A stretch of 64,000 bases of DNA. It comes from Torreya grandis (taxonomy: Eukaryota > Streptophyta > Pinopsida > Cupressales > Taxaceae). Shown in pieces: positions 26,076-38,260 of the stretch (its first letter is position 1; every line of letters starts with the position of its first letter). The notes under the pieces were generated by a model. That model did not search any database and was not told where the DNA came from. It saw nothing but the letters and a program-made list of their open reading frames with translations. A program made the translations under genes and the position numbers. The DNA lies in NCBI GenBank assembly GCA_037957365.1, contig JARHVA010002371.1, positions 806,001 through 870,000 on the forward strand, written 5' to 3'.

Positions 26076-26400
26076 TGAGCTCTTGGAATACTGATCCAAG
26101 TGAATACACTTGATTCAATATGTTATGTGAGACACATATTGAAAAAAATAATACTAAGCAAACAAAAACAGACAAATGTAATAAATGAACAAGAGGAATG
26201 AGACAAATGATCCACACAATATTGTATTAAAAATATTAAACGGAATAGGTACATATATAGGTTGTAGGAGGAAAGATATAACCCATTCCAATGAATGTGG
26301 TATTAAAATTTCCAAATAACCAACATGACTCTAAAGCCCTTAAGCAAGCAATATGCAACTGTGTAGCCAAAACCCATGGGAAAAAAGGCATACACCAACA
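26076..26400 (-). repeat. 5' LTR of Copia-B
   Basis: 325 bp, TGAGCT...CCAACA on the plus strand; partner of 19995-20319. Confidence 0.93.
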
Positions 26401-26950
26401 GGAAATCTGTGATTAGAGATGTGTGATATTATAAAGGAACTTCTACTAATGCATCTACCAATACTTGTCCCTTAGTTCATTTTGATTTTCATACTAAAGA
26501 TAAAATTCACCAAGAATCATGACCCACTTAACCACTCTCCCTGTCAAATTTGTTTTGGATAAGATATATTTAAGAGGGTCAATTTTGACAATGATTTTTG
26601 TTTGATTGTTGAGCATGTAGTGATGAAGTTTTTATGATGCAAAAATAATCGTGAGATGTGATTTTTCCATGGGAGAGTAATTAATCTCATATGACACCAA
26701 ATATTTACTTAGTTAATAAATTTCCCTTTCATATCCACTTTCATCATGCTGAGATAACGATGCCACCAATGCATATTGTGTAGTGGATATATACAAAAGG
26801 AAAAATTTGCCTACAGTAGGTGGCATCAAGACTAGTGGATTAGAAATATATAATTTAATATTATCAAATTAATTGTGATAGTATTCATTATAAATTAATA
26901 GAGTGTATTTCTTAAGCAAGAATATTAAGGGATGACATATATTTGGAAGC
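26401..26950 (-). pseudogene. Tat1 RNase H (first) remnant
   Basis: The minus strand reads FFLLYISTTQYALVASLSQ, then YYxLSKYLVSYEINYSPMEK, HHYMLNNQTKIIVKIDPLKY and an RVVKWVMILGEF block. This is the standard gypsy RNase H directly after RT. The frame runs up to the Copia-B junction at 26400 and resumes on the far side at 19994 with the aRNH domain. Confidence 0.85.
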
Positions 26951-27773
26951 TATGATATGATCCTTCAAATTGCTTGAATTTTACCTTATAGACCATGGAG
27001 TTGTTTGAGATTTTTAGATGGAGACATATTCATGATAGATAAAATTTTGGAAGGATAAATTTTTATGGAATAGTGTGAAAATATGAATCCAAATAAATTT
27101 ACCAATGGATCCTTGAAGACACATTTCTTTGGATTGAAATGGATCTTGTACTCTCTCATTCTTTCAAAAAATATGTAGATTATGTTATGATGTTCTTCTA
27201 TATATTTAGATTTAGAAAGGATGTCATCAACATAGTATTTCATGATGTCATGAAGTATATTATGAAAGATAATTATCATTTATCTCTAGTATGTGGCTCT
27301 AACATTATTGATGCTAAAGGTCATTACTTGATATAAAAAAGTGTTCCAAGGCATTGTAATGTTTATATTGTGTCAGTCCTCATGAGCCATCTTGATTTGG
27401 TTATAGCCTGAGAAGCCATTCATTAAAGACAAAATATAATGATAATCGATGGATTATAAAACCATGTATGTTTTTATAAATTTAAATTCATATTTTAGAC
27501 ATGCTTTATTTATATCCCTAAAGTTTATAGCCACTCTAATTTTGGCAGGTTTCTTTGTTACTGACACAACAATAGATATCCATTCCAAGTAATCTATGGG
27601 ACACATGAATATAACCTATATTTTTTTTAGTTTTTCACTCATTAAGAGTGATAATTTATAATTAATTATTAATATTTTATGGTTTATAATTTTGGCATCC
27701 AGATAAACCACAAGATGATGCACAACAAGTGAAGGATCTAGCCCTGGCATGTCTACATTAGACCATGCAAAAA
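26951..27773 (-). pseudogene. Tat1 reverse transcriptase, main part
   Basis: Begins at the chromovirus junction with FAWSNVDMPGLDPSLVVHHL, a Tat RT N-terminal landmark. It continues through AINFRDINKAC, MNGFSGYNQIKMAHED and, in the open stretch 27279-26986, MKYYVDDILSKSKYIEEH (catalytic YVDD intact), FNPKKCVF and LFGFIFSH. Stops break the N-terminal half. The missing N-terminal portion lies beyond the chromovirus at 35147-35300. Confidence 0.9.
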
Positions 27774-29083
27774 TGATGCATGAATATCACTTCTAGGATA
27801 GTTTTAATTTCAATTTTGGTTTTATTGTGAAAAATATGGATTTATTATGGTCTATTAGGTCTTATTATTCTTGGATCATCCTTATTTTTTGATTCTATAT
27901 GTTATTTTTAGTGCTAGCTTGTCAAACTTTTAAATTTACACTTTCTTGCCAAAACTCAGATTTTGAAAATTTGAATGTTTTACTTAGAATTAGTATTGAA
28001 AACGTGTGTGAGAGAAATTTTAAAGGTATAATAATTTTTTAATGGCCTCTTAAATACCCCATAGTCATGAATGTATAAAATACCAACTTTGTATGTGTTC
28101 AAATTTTCTAACTAGCTCTTTAGTGGCTACTAGAAGGTCCCAAAGGGTAGTTATATAGTGGTTATTAAATGTAAAAAAGGTTGGATTTTAGTGTATAATT
28201 ATTTATATAAGTTTGGAGAGGATCTATTTTTGATAAATAATAATAAAATTTCTTGGTGTTAAAGAAAAGTTGTATGCATACCCTATTTTCTCTGTATATG
28301 AATTGACAGTTTACTATGTAAACTTGATCAATGAAGGAAATCAAAATAATGACAAGTTTTTGATACTTATATGGAATTTTTAATTTTTTTCCTTTAAATT
28401 TTCTTGTTCCCTTCCTTGTATTGATTTCATACTATTTTGTACAAAACATAATATAGTCCTATAGAAATCAAGTAATCTTGCACAGTCAGTCAGAGATCTT
28501 AATGGAAAAGTGTAGAAAAGGTGTTGAGGGGATTATTTGATGATTGGAGAAGGTGTGGGATAATTTAATAGAGATTTATCAACATTCATAGTGCATAAAA
28601 AGGCCTTATAGAATTCAAAAACTCAAAATAACCCCTCTCAGGTATGTGTAGAACAAGGAAACCCTAGGTTAGGGTTTTGAGACTCAAAGACCATTTCTAG
28701 GAGTTACAACCATATAAAAAATTCAAAATTTTGTAATTAGTTAGTATTAAAAGTGTTCCAATATATTTGGATGGTTTTAAGTTTGTATGGATAGCCTGTG
28801 TATGGTTATAATGGATTATGTCCAATTAGGCCTTGAGGATACCTAATTTGAAGAGGATAAGGACTAAAAAGTGGTCTAAAGGTTGTTTTAGGCCAAGAAA
28901 ACTTATGAATAGATAAAAATCAATAGAGGGTGGTATAAATGAGCCTTTATTTCTGGTAACTCATTTTGGATCATTCTTACAATCATGAAAACCTAAAAAA
29001 AAGGCTACAAAGAAGCCCTTAAGGTTGAGATAAGTGTGTGAAATTTATAAGGTTGGTATTTTTTTGAGAGTTGCTCTACATAA
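27774..29083 (+). repeat. 5' LTR of nested chromovirus
   Basis: 1310 bp, starting TGATGCATGAATATCACT, aligned throughout to 33812-35146. Shared blocks include TTTTAGTGCTAGCTTGTCAAA and the TTAGGGTTTTGAGACTCAAA stretch. Confidence 0.92.
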
Positions 29084-29086
29084 TTT

Positions 29087-29098
29087 TGGTATTACATC
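29087..29098 (+). promoter_or_regulatory. Chromovirus primer-binding site
   Basis: TGGTATTACATC, a mutated form of the initiator-Met tRNA site, 3 bp inside the 5' LTR. Confidence 0.7.
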
Positions 29099-29189
29099 CA
29101 AAAAAATAAACTTAGAAGTAATTGGATAAGGAGATATCCCTTGAGAGGAAGAGAATCAAAAAGTTATTTGATAAATTACCTGAGAGAAG

Positions 29190-30240
29190 ATAAGATGCCA
29201 CCAAGGAAGAATGCAATAGGTGAAAGGGCAATAACCATAAAGATCGGAGATGCCATATTTAAAGAGTTAAAGAAAATCATAGTCAAATTTGATGATAGAA
29301 TCATAGTAGTTGAGGCTAAGCAAAGAAGGGAAGTAGTCATAGGTGATTTGAGTGACCAAGAGGAAGAAGAACCATAGGCATCGGAATTGGAAGATGAAGG
29401 AGAGAGATACTGAGGATCATAAGTTTGAGAGATTATTGAAGGTGGTGAAAGGGTAGGGATATAATCCAAAACTATATATTCCAATATATGTAGGTATCCT
29501 TAGTTAAGAATAAATCCTCGATTGAATATGAGAGTTAGATAAGTACTTTGATTTTGAAGATGTACCAGAAGAGCAACAGGTGAAGTTTTCCAAGACCCAG
29601 ATAAAAGGTCATGCATCCTTATGGTTGGATTATATATAGGATGAGAGAAGGAAGAAAATAAAATCCAAGATTAGGTCCTGGAATAGGATGGTTACAAAAT
29701 TGAAAAGCAAATTCTTGCTTAGTGACTACATCACCAACTTGTACCAGAAACTTCAAAACTTGAAATAGAAAGAGATGGGGGTAAGAGAGTATACTGAAGA
29801 GTTATAAAAACTGAGAAATAGATCAAGTCACATGGAATATTATAATGAAAATGTGGCTAGGTATCTCAATGGTTTGAGATACAACTTACATGATGAGTTG
29901 ATTCTTGCTAGTCCAAAGACACTAGAAGATTGCTACCAATTGGCATTGAAAGCTGAAGATAAAATCAATAGTAAACAAAACCAATATAAAAGAGGTAGAG
30001 ACAAAAATTTTAGAGGCAGGGGACAGTAAGGAGGTAGAGCATATTCATAAAAAAGCCAAGGAGAGTCTAGTACCTCACATGATCATCCATCTAGTTCAAG
30101 AGGAGGATTTAGAGGTAGAAAGCCTTATTTTAGGGGTGGATATACATCAAGGGGTAGAGGATCATGCATATTTATAGGAAGGTGATTTAAATTCAAAAAA
30201 ATTACTATACATAGATCATGGGAGTGCCTAGAGGATAATC
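29190..30240 (+). pseudogene. Chromovirus gag remnant
   Basis: Frame beginning MPPRKNAIGERA at 29195 in the open stretch 29141-29377; an acidic DLSDQEEEEP segment follows. The capsid region is decayed, with readable VREYTEEL- and YLNGLRYNLHDELIL-type blocks in the open stretch 29832-30029. Then comes an Arg/Gly-rich stretch (RGRDKNFRGRGQ, FRGRKPYFRGGYTSRGRG) before a zinc-knuckle remnant ending WECLEDNL near 30215. The order is normal for chromoviral gag. Confidence 0.82.
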
Positions 30241-30419
30241 TATTATAGAGTCTAAGAACCATAAAAATAAATCATATTGCACAAGGAATTGAGGAGGAGA
30301 GTGTTTATTATCTATCACTTGTGTAAGAACCTAAAGTAGGACAATCATTAATAATGAGGAGAGTGTTGATAAATACACCTAAAGAGAAGGAGCCACCATA
30401 AAGGAAAACTCTTTTCAAG

Positions 30420-30870
30420 ACTTCTTGCAAATTCTAGGGTAAATTTTATAAAATGGTCATAGATTCAAGAAGTATGGATGTTATATTTTTTGTTGAAATG
30501 GTTAGTAAACTTGGATTGAAGAAGTTACCTCATCCCACACCATACAAGGTCTCATGGTTGAACAAGGGTCATCAAGTTTTGGTAATTGAGTAAAGTTGGG
30601 TGGAATTTCAAGTTAGAAAGTACAAGGGCAAGGTCCTTTGTGATGTGATCTCAATGGATGTTTGTCTTGTGCTTCTTTGTAGGCCTTGGAAATATGATAG
30701 GAAAACCACTCATGATGGTAGGAGGAATGTGTATATCTTGTTCAAAGATAGAGTTAGTCATACCTTGCTACCCATGAAGGATGAAGATAATGACCAACAA
30801 GTTAGGTCAAATGTGATGTTGGTAAGTGGTAAAGAGTTTCTAAGTGGCATTAATGAAGAGGAATTATGAT
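30420..30870 (+). pseudogene. Chromovirus aspartic protease remnant
   Basis: MVIDSRSMDVIF near 30452 is the retropepsin active-site block (family norm Asp-Ser-Gly; Gly is Arg here). LGLKKLPHPTPYKVSWL follows. One stop precedes the open stretch 30600-30869, which holds VEFQVRKYKGKVLCDV, LLCRPWKYDRK and HDGRRNVY, typical of the protease C-terminus and the start of the RT linker. Confidence 0.88.
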
Positions 30871-30989
30871 TTGAATTAATATTTAAGCCTATGACTATTA
30901 TGAAAACCAATAAGATCAATGAATTACCTCAATAAATCCAAAACATGTTGGAGGAGTATGCAAAAATTATGGTTGATGAGCTGCTATGT

Positions 30990-31800
30990 ACATTACCACC
31001 TATGAGGAACATCACTCATCATATAGACTTTGTTCTTGGAGAAATATTTCCAAACAGGGAAGCATATAAGATGAACCCTTAATAAAATGTAGAGATTAAG
31101 AGATAAGCACAATATATTCTAGACAAAGGACTGATCAAGGAAATTCTTAGTCCTTGTGCAGTGCCTATAGTATTGGTGCCTCAGAAGGAAGGTGAGTGGA
31201 GAATTTGTACTAACTTCATGGCTATCAACAAGATCATACTTAGATATAGGTTTCCACTTACTAGGATGTAAAATTTTATGGATTTATTGAGTAGAGCAAT
31301 CTATTTTTCCAAAATTGATCTCAAGAGTGGGTACTATTAGATTAGGATCAGACAAGGGGATGAGTGGAAAACTACTTTCAAAACCAACAAAGGGTTGTAT
31401 GAATGGGATTTTATGCCATTTGGTTTGACCAATACACCAAGAAATTTCATGAGGATAATGAATGAAGCCCTCAAATATTTTATAGGAAAGCTATAGTGGT
31501 ATACTTGGATGACATACTTATATATAATTGTAGCAAAGAGGAACATCTTCACCATTTACATCTAGTCATGAAGAGTCTACAAGAAGTAAGGTTGCTAATC
31601 AGCCTCAAGAAGTGTGATTTTATGAAGTTATAACTATTGTACCTTGGATTTATCATCTCTCAAGGCATGCTAAATATGGATAAGAACAAGGTGAAGGAAA
31701 TCATGGAGTGGCCAACACCTAGGATAGTCAGAGGTAAGAAGCTTTCATGGTCTTGCAAGTTTCTACAAGAAGTTTATTAGAAATTTAGTGGAATATATGA
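30990..31800 (+). pseudogene. Chromovirus reverse transcriptase remnant
   Basis: Readable blocks in order: [86 protein letters not shown], then after a frameshift [12 protein letters not shown] (catalytic YLDD intact, ~31491) and ISLKKCDFM. A further frameshift occurs near 31730 before SFHGL-type thumb residues. Confidence 0.9.
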
Positions 31801-31829
31801 TCCTATCATAGACACCATTAAGGGAGACA

Positions 31830-32330
31830 ATAAGAGTTTTTTTTAGAGTGAGAAAGCTAAGAAAAGTTTCCAATACTTGAAGCAAAAGATAATGGAACAA
31901 CCTATACTAGCATTGCCAGACTTTAACAAAATGTTTCAAATACAATGTAATGCAAGTGGAGTGGCAATAAGGGCTGCACTAAGCCAAGAGTGAACACCTA
32001 TAGCCTATTCTAGTGAAAATTTGAATGATGCCAAAAGTACTCATACTATGACTTAGAATTCTATGAAATGGTACAAGAATTGAATAAAAAGAGGCATTAT
32101 CTAATGCCAAATGAGTTAATTATATATACAAACAATCATGCACTTTAGTTCATCACCAATCAACCCAAACCAAACCAAAGACATATGAAGTGGGTAGAGT
32201 ACATGCATAATTTCACCTTCACCATCAAGCATAAGTAAGGACAAAGTAACAAGGTTGTATATGCATTGAGTAGGAGAGTCTTATTGGTGTATGAGATACA
32301 ACTTGAGAGTATTGCAATTGAGTCACTCAA
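31830..32330 (+). pseudogene. Chromovirus RNase H remnant
   Basis: Blocks SFQYLKQKIMEQPILALPDF, FQIQCNASGVAIRAALSQE, PIAYSSENLNDAKS and RHYLMPNELIIYTNNHAL follow the RT in order. The catalytic DASG-type motif reads NASG, so the first Asp is lost (transition). Confidence 0.87.
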
Positions 32331-32439
32331 ATAAATGTATGAAGATTATGAAGACTTCAAGGAAGCATACAATGCTTGAAAACATCCAACTACACTCAAG
32401 AAATATCCATGGTTGGAATGTCTTAAAAGATGGATTTTT

Positions 32440-33520
32440 GTTCAAGGGGGTATAAATATGTGTGCCAAGAAGCTCAATAAGAGAGAACTTGATCCACAAA
32501 AGCATAGTGCAAGTATGGCAGGCCACTTTGGGCTTGATAAGATGTTGGAATAGCTCACTAGACACTACTATTGGCATAAGATACAAAAAAAATTGAGGGT
32601 ATATGTTGAAATATGTAAAATGTTTCGATTTTCTAAAGGTAAGAGCACTAATGCAGGTTTGTATAAAACTTTACCAATCCCAAATGGGCCTTGGGAATCC
32701 ATAAGCATGGACTTTGTTATGGGACTACCTAGGACACAAATAGGTTTGACTCTATATACATAGTTATGGATATATTTTCCAAAAGGATGTACTTCATTCC
32801 ATGTAAGACTATTAATGATGCCACTCGTGAGGAAAATTTATTTTTCAAATAGGTAGCAAGGCTTCATGGACTTCTATTAAACATTATATCTGATAGAGAC
32901 ACCAAGTTCCTTGGCCTTTTTTAGAGGACACAATGGAGAAAGTTAGGCACAAACTTGAGTTTCAATTTAGTATACCATCCTAAGATATATGGTCAAATTG
33001 AGGTGGTTAATAGAAGCATATGGAACCTATTGAGGTGTCTATCTAAAGACAATCCCAAGTAGTGGGTTCTTGTGATGCCTCAAGCAGAGTTCACCTATAA
33101 TGACTCCACCAACAAGAGCATTGGCATGCATCATTTCCAAGTACTATATGGTATACTTCCTAGAGGAGTGTTTAAACTCAATAATATCAATCATATGGAC
33201 AAGAGGAGTTTTGAAGGTGAATAATTTGTAGTGGCTATGAAGGAGGTACATCAACAAGTAAAGAGCATCTAGAGGCTAGTGTGGAAAAGTACAAGAAACA
33301 AGTAGATGTAAGTAGAAGAGAGGTGAGTTTTTAGATTGGATATTTAGTTTTTACTCATCTTAGGAAGGAGAGGTTTCCAAGATGTGAGTATAATAATATG
33401 AAGATGAAGAAAATTGGTCCTTGTAAGGTTCTTAGGAAGTTTGTTAACAATGCTTATGAGTTAGAATTGCCTAGTGGTGTAGGCATATCACCAATGTTCA
33501 ATGTTTCAAACATATAAAAT
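32440..33520 (+). pseudogene. Chromovirus integrase remnant
   Basis: The zinc-binding region reads AGHFGLDKMLE and HYYWHKIQKKLRVYVEICKM. The core reads GPWESISMDFVMGLPR (first Asp) and an ISDRDTKF-like block near 32890. After many frameshifts the C-terminal GPY/F module reads RFPRCEYNNMKMKKIGPCKV, then NAYELELPSGVGISPMFNV. That module is a hallmark of plant chromoviruses. Confidence 0.87.
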
Positions 33521-33589
33521 TAAAAATAAGGAGTAAAATGTGAATAAATATCATAATGAATAACTAAAATATGTCCATATTGGGAAACA

Positions 33590-33735
33590 CAGTTACCTCA
33601 AGCCAAATCAGAGGAATTGGAATGCATTTTAGACAAGCAAGTGATCAAATAGATTAGAGACAAGCAATATTTTAGGTATCTAGTCAAATGAAAAAACAAT
33701 GAGTTAAATATTATACATGTATGAATTTACATGAC
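33590..33735 (+). pseudogene. Chromovirus chromodomain remnant
   Basis: After integrase the frame reads EELECILDKQVIK and YFRYLVK followed by TGA where the family has Trp, then KNNEL. The I-L-D and Y-L-V-K-W-K pattern is the chromodomain that guides integration to heterochromatin. The part beyond ~33735 is not recognisable. Confidence 0.82.
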
Positions 33736-33811
33736 ATAAAAATTCATGTGATTACTTTGGAAACATTCATGGACAACAGTCCTTGAGTTCTTTTATCTTT
33801 CCCTAAGTGTA

Positions 33812-35146
33812 TGATACAAGAGCATCACTTCTATGATTGTTTTCATTTCAATTTTGGTTCTATTGTGAAAATTTTGGATTTATTATGGTCTAGGAGATAT
33901 TATTATGCTTATACCATTGTTATTTTTAAATTATATATGTTATTTTTAGTGCTAGCTTGTCAAACGTTCAAATTTACACTTTCCTGCCAAAACTCAGAGT
34001 TAGAAAATTTGAATGTTTTGCTTATAATTGGTATTGTACAAGTGTGTGAGATAACTTTAAAATGTATAATAATGTTTTATTATCCTATTAAATACCCCAT
34101 GAATCCATATCATGGGTCTAAATTCATGAATATACAAAATACTAACTTTGTATATGTTTATATTTGCTAACTAGCTCTTTAGTGATCGTTAGAAGGCCCC
34201 AAAGGGTAGTTAGAGTGGTTATTGAACGTAAAAAAGGTTTTATTTCAATATATAATTATTTATGGAAGTTTTTAGAGGCTCTATTTTTTATAAATAATAA
34301 TAAAAGTTCTTGATGTTGAATAAAAGTTATATACAGACCCTATTTTTTGTATATATTAATTGATAGTTGATTGTGTAAACTTGATCAATGAATAAAATCA
34401 CAATAATGGAAATTTTATGATATTTATATGGAATTTTTAAGTTTTTAATTTCTTTATTTAATTTTATTTTTCTCTTCCTTTCATTTAATTCATACCATTT
34501 TATATAAAACATAATACAGTCCTATAAAAATTAAGTGATCTTGCATAGTTAGTCAGATATCTTGATAGAAAAGTGTAATAGATGTGTTGAGGGGATTATT
34601 TTATAATTATATAAGGTTTGGGATAGTTTCATTGAGATTTATAAACCTTAATAGTGCATATAAAGGCCTTATATAATTCAAAATCTGAAAATAACCCCTC
34701 TTGGGTCTGTGTAGAATAAGGAAACCCTAAGTTAGGGTTTTGAGACTCAAAGACCATTTCCAGGAGTTGTAACTATACAAAAATTCAAAAATATATAATA
34801 ATTTAGTATTAAATGTGTTATAATATATTTGGGTGTTTTTAGGTCTGTATGGAAACCCTGTATATGGTTATAGTGGATTGTGTCCAATTAGGTCTTAAGG
34901 AGACCTAATTTGAAGAGGACAAGGACTAGAAAAGTCATCTAAAGGTTGTTTTAGGCCAATTAAACTTAAAAAAAGATAAAAATAAATATATGGTGGTATA
35001 AATGAGCCTCAATTTCTAGTAAATCATTATGTATCATCTGTATAATTAGGAAAACCTTTAAAAAAGGCTATAAAGAAGCCCTTAAGGTTGAGATAAGTGT
35101 GTGAACTTTGTAGGGTTGAGACTTTTTGGAGAGTTGATCTACATCA
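33812..35146 (+). repeat. 3' LTR of nested chromovirus
   Basis: 1335 bp, TGATACAAGAGCATCACT...ATCA, partner of 27774-29083. The 119-codon open frame within it (33811-34170) is LTR sequence, not a gene. Confidence 0.92.
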
Positions 35147-35640
35147 AAAAATGTTAGATAACTATTTAATAAAAAAGGTTAATATTTCATACTCTTATTG
35201 AGTTAATGATGTGAAAATCTTGACTATCTTCAAATTTTCCTTTGTCCCAATGTTAACTACTATGGTGTCTTCAACTAGGAGAGTTGATTCTTCTTGATAT
35301 TTTATGGATGGTGGAGGAAGGTTGAGTTCTTCCTAAAGGTATTAATTACTATATTTTTTTATTGAGATGTTGTTTTACTTATTTGATAATGTGATAATAA
35401 TCCCCCAAAATATGTAGAATAATCTAACTAGGAGGAAAAACCCTTCTTGTGATCACCTCCTAGAATATGATCTCTTGTGCTCAAGAATTCAACTATCACT
35501 TCATCATTTTTAAAGTGATCAAGTGTAGGTGTTGATTCTTGGTCTTGTTGGATTAGGTTTTGATATTTTAGTTTAAGTTTGAAGATAATGGTTTAATGGA
35601 ATAAGTTGGTCATGGATAGATATTCAAATCAACTATAGAT
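35147..35640 (-). pseudogene. Tat1 RT N-terminal piece and RT-protease linker, right of chromovirus
   Basis: The minus strand carries TPTLDHFKNDEVIVEFLSTR and, close to the junction, VVNIGTKENLKIVKIFTSL, the block that precedes RT in Tat elements. The same linker occurs in Tat2 at 54400-54500 (plus). The first five bases (35147-35151, AAAAA) are the chromovirus duplication; the RT resumes at 27773. Confidence 0.8.
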
Positions 35641-36330
35641 GGAACCCATTTCAGTGTCTGAAAAGGTTGCCTCATACTCACTTTGGTAAAGTGTTGTTCT
35701 CACATTAGGTCAATTAAATCCTATACCATGTAAATATTTATTATATTTAAGTATGATTATTTTTATTGTTCCTTATTTATAGAGGACAATGCACTTGTCT
35801 TTGTACTTCATTATATTACACATGATGGATTTGGCAATGGGATATTGATTATTAAGGAATAAAGTAGCTTGTTCATCAAAATAAAGTTGGGATGAATTTG
35901 AATCTTCAATTTTTTCATTAGAAAGAAAACCAACTTCAAAAAATGAATTCTTTTCAAAAAAATCGAACCACTTGAGTATTCTTTCTAAAGTGGGGCCTAC
36001 CATGATTTTCTGGAGACATGTCGATTTTATCTAAGTAATGAGCATCTTGGATTTCATATTCACCCATGCCTTTGTCAACAATTTTGAATTGGGATGAAGG
36101 AGATAATGTGGTTTTTGAAGTGGAAGGTTGATTGGATGCTTGACCTAAGGATGGAGTCTCTATGGAACTAGATGTGAATGTCATATTCAACCAATCACCA
36201 AGTAGGGGTGTTTGAAGTAATATGTTAGGATGAATTTAATTTCTAATCTTTGGTGATTATTCAACTAGTGAATGTGTCTTATATAAAAGGGAGATAATTG
36301 TATTTTTTTATAGCATCTTTCCAATAATTT
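35641..36330 (-). pseudogene. Tat1 protease-RT interdomain region
   Basis: Open stretches 36190-35954 and 36003-35773 encode a Ser/Thr-rich part followed by FKIVDKGMGEYEIQD and a GPTLERILKWFDFFEK block. Tat elements carry such a poorly conserved spacer between protease and RT. No catalytic residues assigned. Confidence 0.7.
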
Positions 36331-36745
36331 GAAATATTAGAAGGATTTAAGATCACCAGGTATGGTTACTTTTATGCCATGATAAAAAGTCAAACACTAG
36401 TGTAGGGTGGATGGTATAACATTCGTATAATGACTTTATAGACGTCAAAGGAGTAAATTGTATGGTAAATCCATGTCAAGCACATGAGCTAATGTCTCCT
36501 GAATGACAAGCCCCACCATTAAAGGAAGACATATGGTGCCCATAAATTCATGTTCATTATTTTCATATACCTTAATGGTAATAATATTTGATTCTAATGT
36601 TATTTTAGGATACCCCAAATTTTTGATTAATATTAATGTACACAAGTTCAAAGGTAAGCCATTGTTTATAAACATCCTTTTTACTTTATATATAGAGATT
36701 ATGACTTCTATATACAAAAGTAAATTATGTACAGATCCCATATGG
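36331..36745 (-). pseudogene. Tat1 aspartic protease remnant
   Basis: The open stretch 36741-36445 (98 codons) reads MFINNGLPLNLCTL, the active-site block with the catalytic Asp replaced by Asn. It continues with LGYPKITLESNIITIKVYEN, EFMGTICLPLMVGLVIQETL and AHVLDMDLPYNLLL. After a stop, PSTLHQ-like residues and IKVTIPGD continue, the standard segment after the Leu-Leu-Gly-Arg-Pro-Trp motif of Tat proteases. It would mature Gag-Pol. Confidence 0.87.
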
Positions 36746-37049
36746 GAGATGTCATAATGATTTAGTGTAACTTGAATGTTAGTGGATAAGTTTCCAACTA
36801 ATGATTGGAAATTAAATGGATTGATGTCTTTAGGGACTCTGGATTCCTTAAAAATTTTATATAAGATGTCTTTATATACAGGGGATGTTTTGATAAGCTC
36901 TAAAATGGATATGTGAGCTAGAGTCTTATCAGGTGGTTTATGATATTGTACTTACTATCAATAATAGGTGAGTAAGCACTTATAATGGTAATCTTGGCAT
37001 GCCTTATTGTGATAGTGAAATCTTGGGCTTTTACTATGATAACAAAAAT

Positions 37050-38260
37050 AGGATGATTTGTATAATCAACACAATTGACTATATAATAAAAAGGGTGATT
37101 AGTTTGATTGATATTACTAGTTTGGGTTTGGTATTTACTTTGTGTATTGTTCCATTCTCATGTTTCAAAAATGGATTTTAATATATGCCCAAATTCTGGT
37201 TATTCAATGATGTGGTTGATTTTAAATGGATATGTCCCCACGATTTATTAGATCCTAGAAATAATGTTTGAGCCTCATATATTGATTAGTTTAATGTCCC
37301 TTAATTCTATGGTTTTAAAAATATTCATTTTCATGGTACCACTCATGTTTAGGAAAATTTTATTTGAAGGGTTTGGTGTTGGTCCATATGATCATGTTTG
37401 ATTGAGCCAACTTTTGAAAAATGAATTCATAAGAGTCTCCAAAAGGAGTGAATTTATGCTTGCAATTTTCTTATTTTTATTGAACACCAAGTATTATTAT
37501 GTTTTTGATAAGCTATAAGTTTTGAACATTCTTGACATCTATCAAACCATCACCTACAATGTTTTTATTTTTGGAAAAGAAATTGGGTTTGTATATTTGG
37601 TTTGAGGAATTGTTTTCTTGTTTGAAAATTTTGATAACACCCTTAATAATTAAAGTTCATTTGATCTGGACTCCTTTTTTGATTATTTCATGAAAATATG
37701 TTATATAATGAATTTGTACGTGATGATCCAATTTCAAATTAAGGTTGTTCATGAATATGGCAATGAGTTCCTTTTTGTGGAAAGAACATGGAAAATGGCT
37801 TTCCAATAACCACAATCTTTATAAGAAAAGATTTCACCATTTCATTGTTTGGTGTTATATAGATCAATCATAGTCCACTCATTTTCAACATTATATGATA
37901 AATAATGAAAAAAAAAATTGAATGGGTATTCAAAGGTGGATATTGATCCTTTTGGTAAATGAGAGAACCACTCTAGGGTTTGACCCTATAGACTACATAG
38001 AAAGATCTTTAACATGTATTCATTACTATATGAAACATTAATACATGCCATATATAAGTAGCTAAGAAGTTCCCTAAGATCACCCTTAACGTTTTAATTA
38101 TCAAATTTAGGGAGTTAAAAATTTTATAGAAAGGATGTTGTCATATTGTTTATATTGTATGGATATGGAAAATTTTACCCAAACTTGTATTATTTTGCTC
38201 CAGAAAAGTTACTGTCTTGCAATCCTTAAATATTATCCTTCATGTTTTGCCACTCTTGAA
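37050..38260 (-). pseudogene. Tat1 gag capsid remnant
   Basis: The minus strand reads MLKIFLCSL then QTLEWFSHLPKGSISTFE, HYLSYNVENEWTMIDLYNTK and NGEIFSY. This is the Tat/gypsy retrotransposon gag core (Gly-Gln-Ala-Leu-x-Trp-Phe landmark). The corresponding residues are found in Tat2 (53425 on) and Tat4 (~62470). Frames are broken in several places and no clear zinc knuckle survives. Confidence 0.8.

Larger units (their letters stand above)
19995..26400 (-). mobile_element. Copia-B: Ty1/copia retrotransposon nested in Tat1
   Basis: A 6.4 kb minus-strand copia element with two 325-bp LTRs (19995-20319 and 26076-26400), an initiator-Met-type primer site (26056-26067), gag, protease, integrase, RT and RNase H in copia order, and a polypurine tract (minus ATGGTGGGG before TGTTGG). 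It lies in the Tat1 linker between the two RNase H domains, so it is younger than Tat1. The flanks TAGAA and GGAAA are only a partly matching 5-bp duplication. By hand count roughly 40 of 325 LTR positions differ, so the insertion is still old. Copia-A is a relative. Confidence 0.92.
27774..35146 (+). mobile_element. Chromovirus (Ty3/gypsy) nested in the Tat1 RT
   Basis: A plus-strand 7.4 kb element with LTRs at 27774-29083 and 33812-35146, a primer site (29087-29098), gag, protease, RT, RNase H, integrase and a C-terminal chromodomain, the mark of chromoviruses. LTR ends form the inverted pair TGAT...ATCA (mutated to ATAA in the 5' copy). It is flanked by a perfect AAAAA duplication (27769-27773 and 35147-35151). 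It splits the Tat1 RT exactly before FAWS, so it is younger than Tat1. The LTR pair shows many substitutions, so it is old in absolute terms. Confidence 0.93.

Noticed and set aside
29176..29484. 102-codon minus-strand Ser-rich frame
   Set aside because: It overlaps the chromovirus gag start in antisense and has no family features, unlike the PMD antisense gene.
33811..34170. 119-codon frame with hydrophobic stretches
   Set aside because: It lies wholly inside the chromovirus 3' LTR and coincides with its start.
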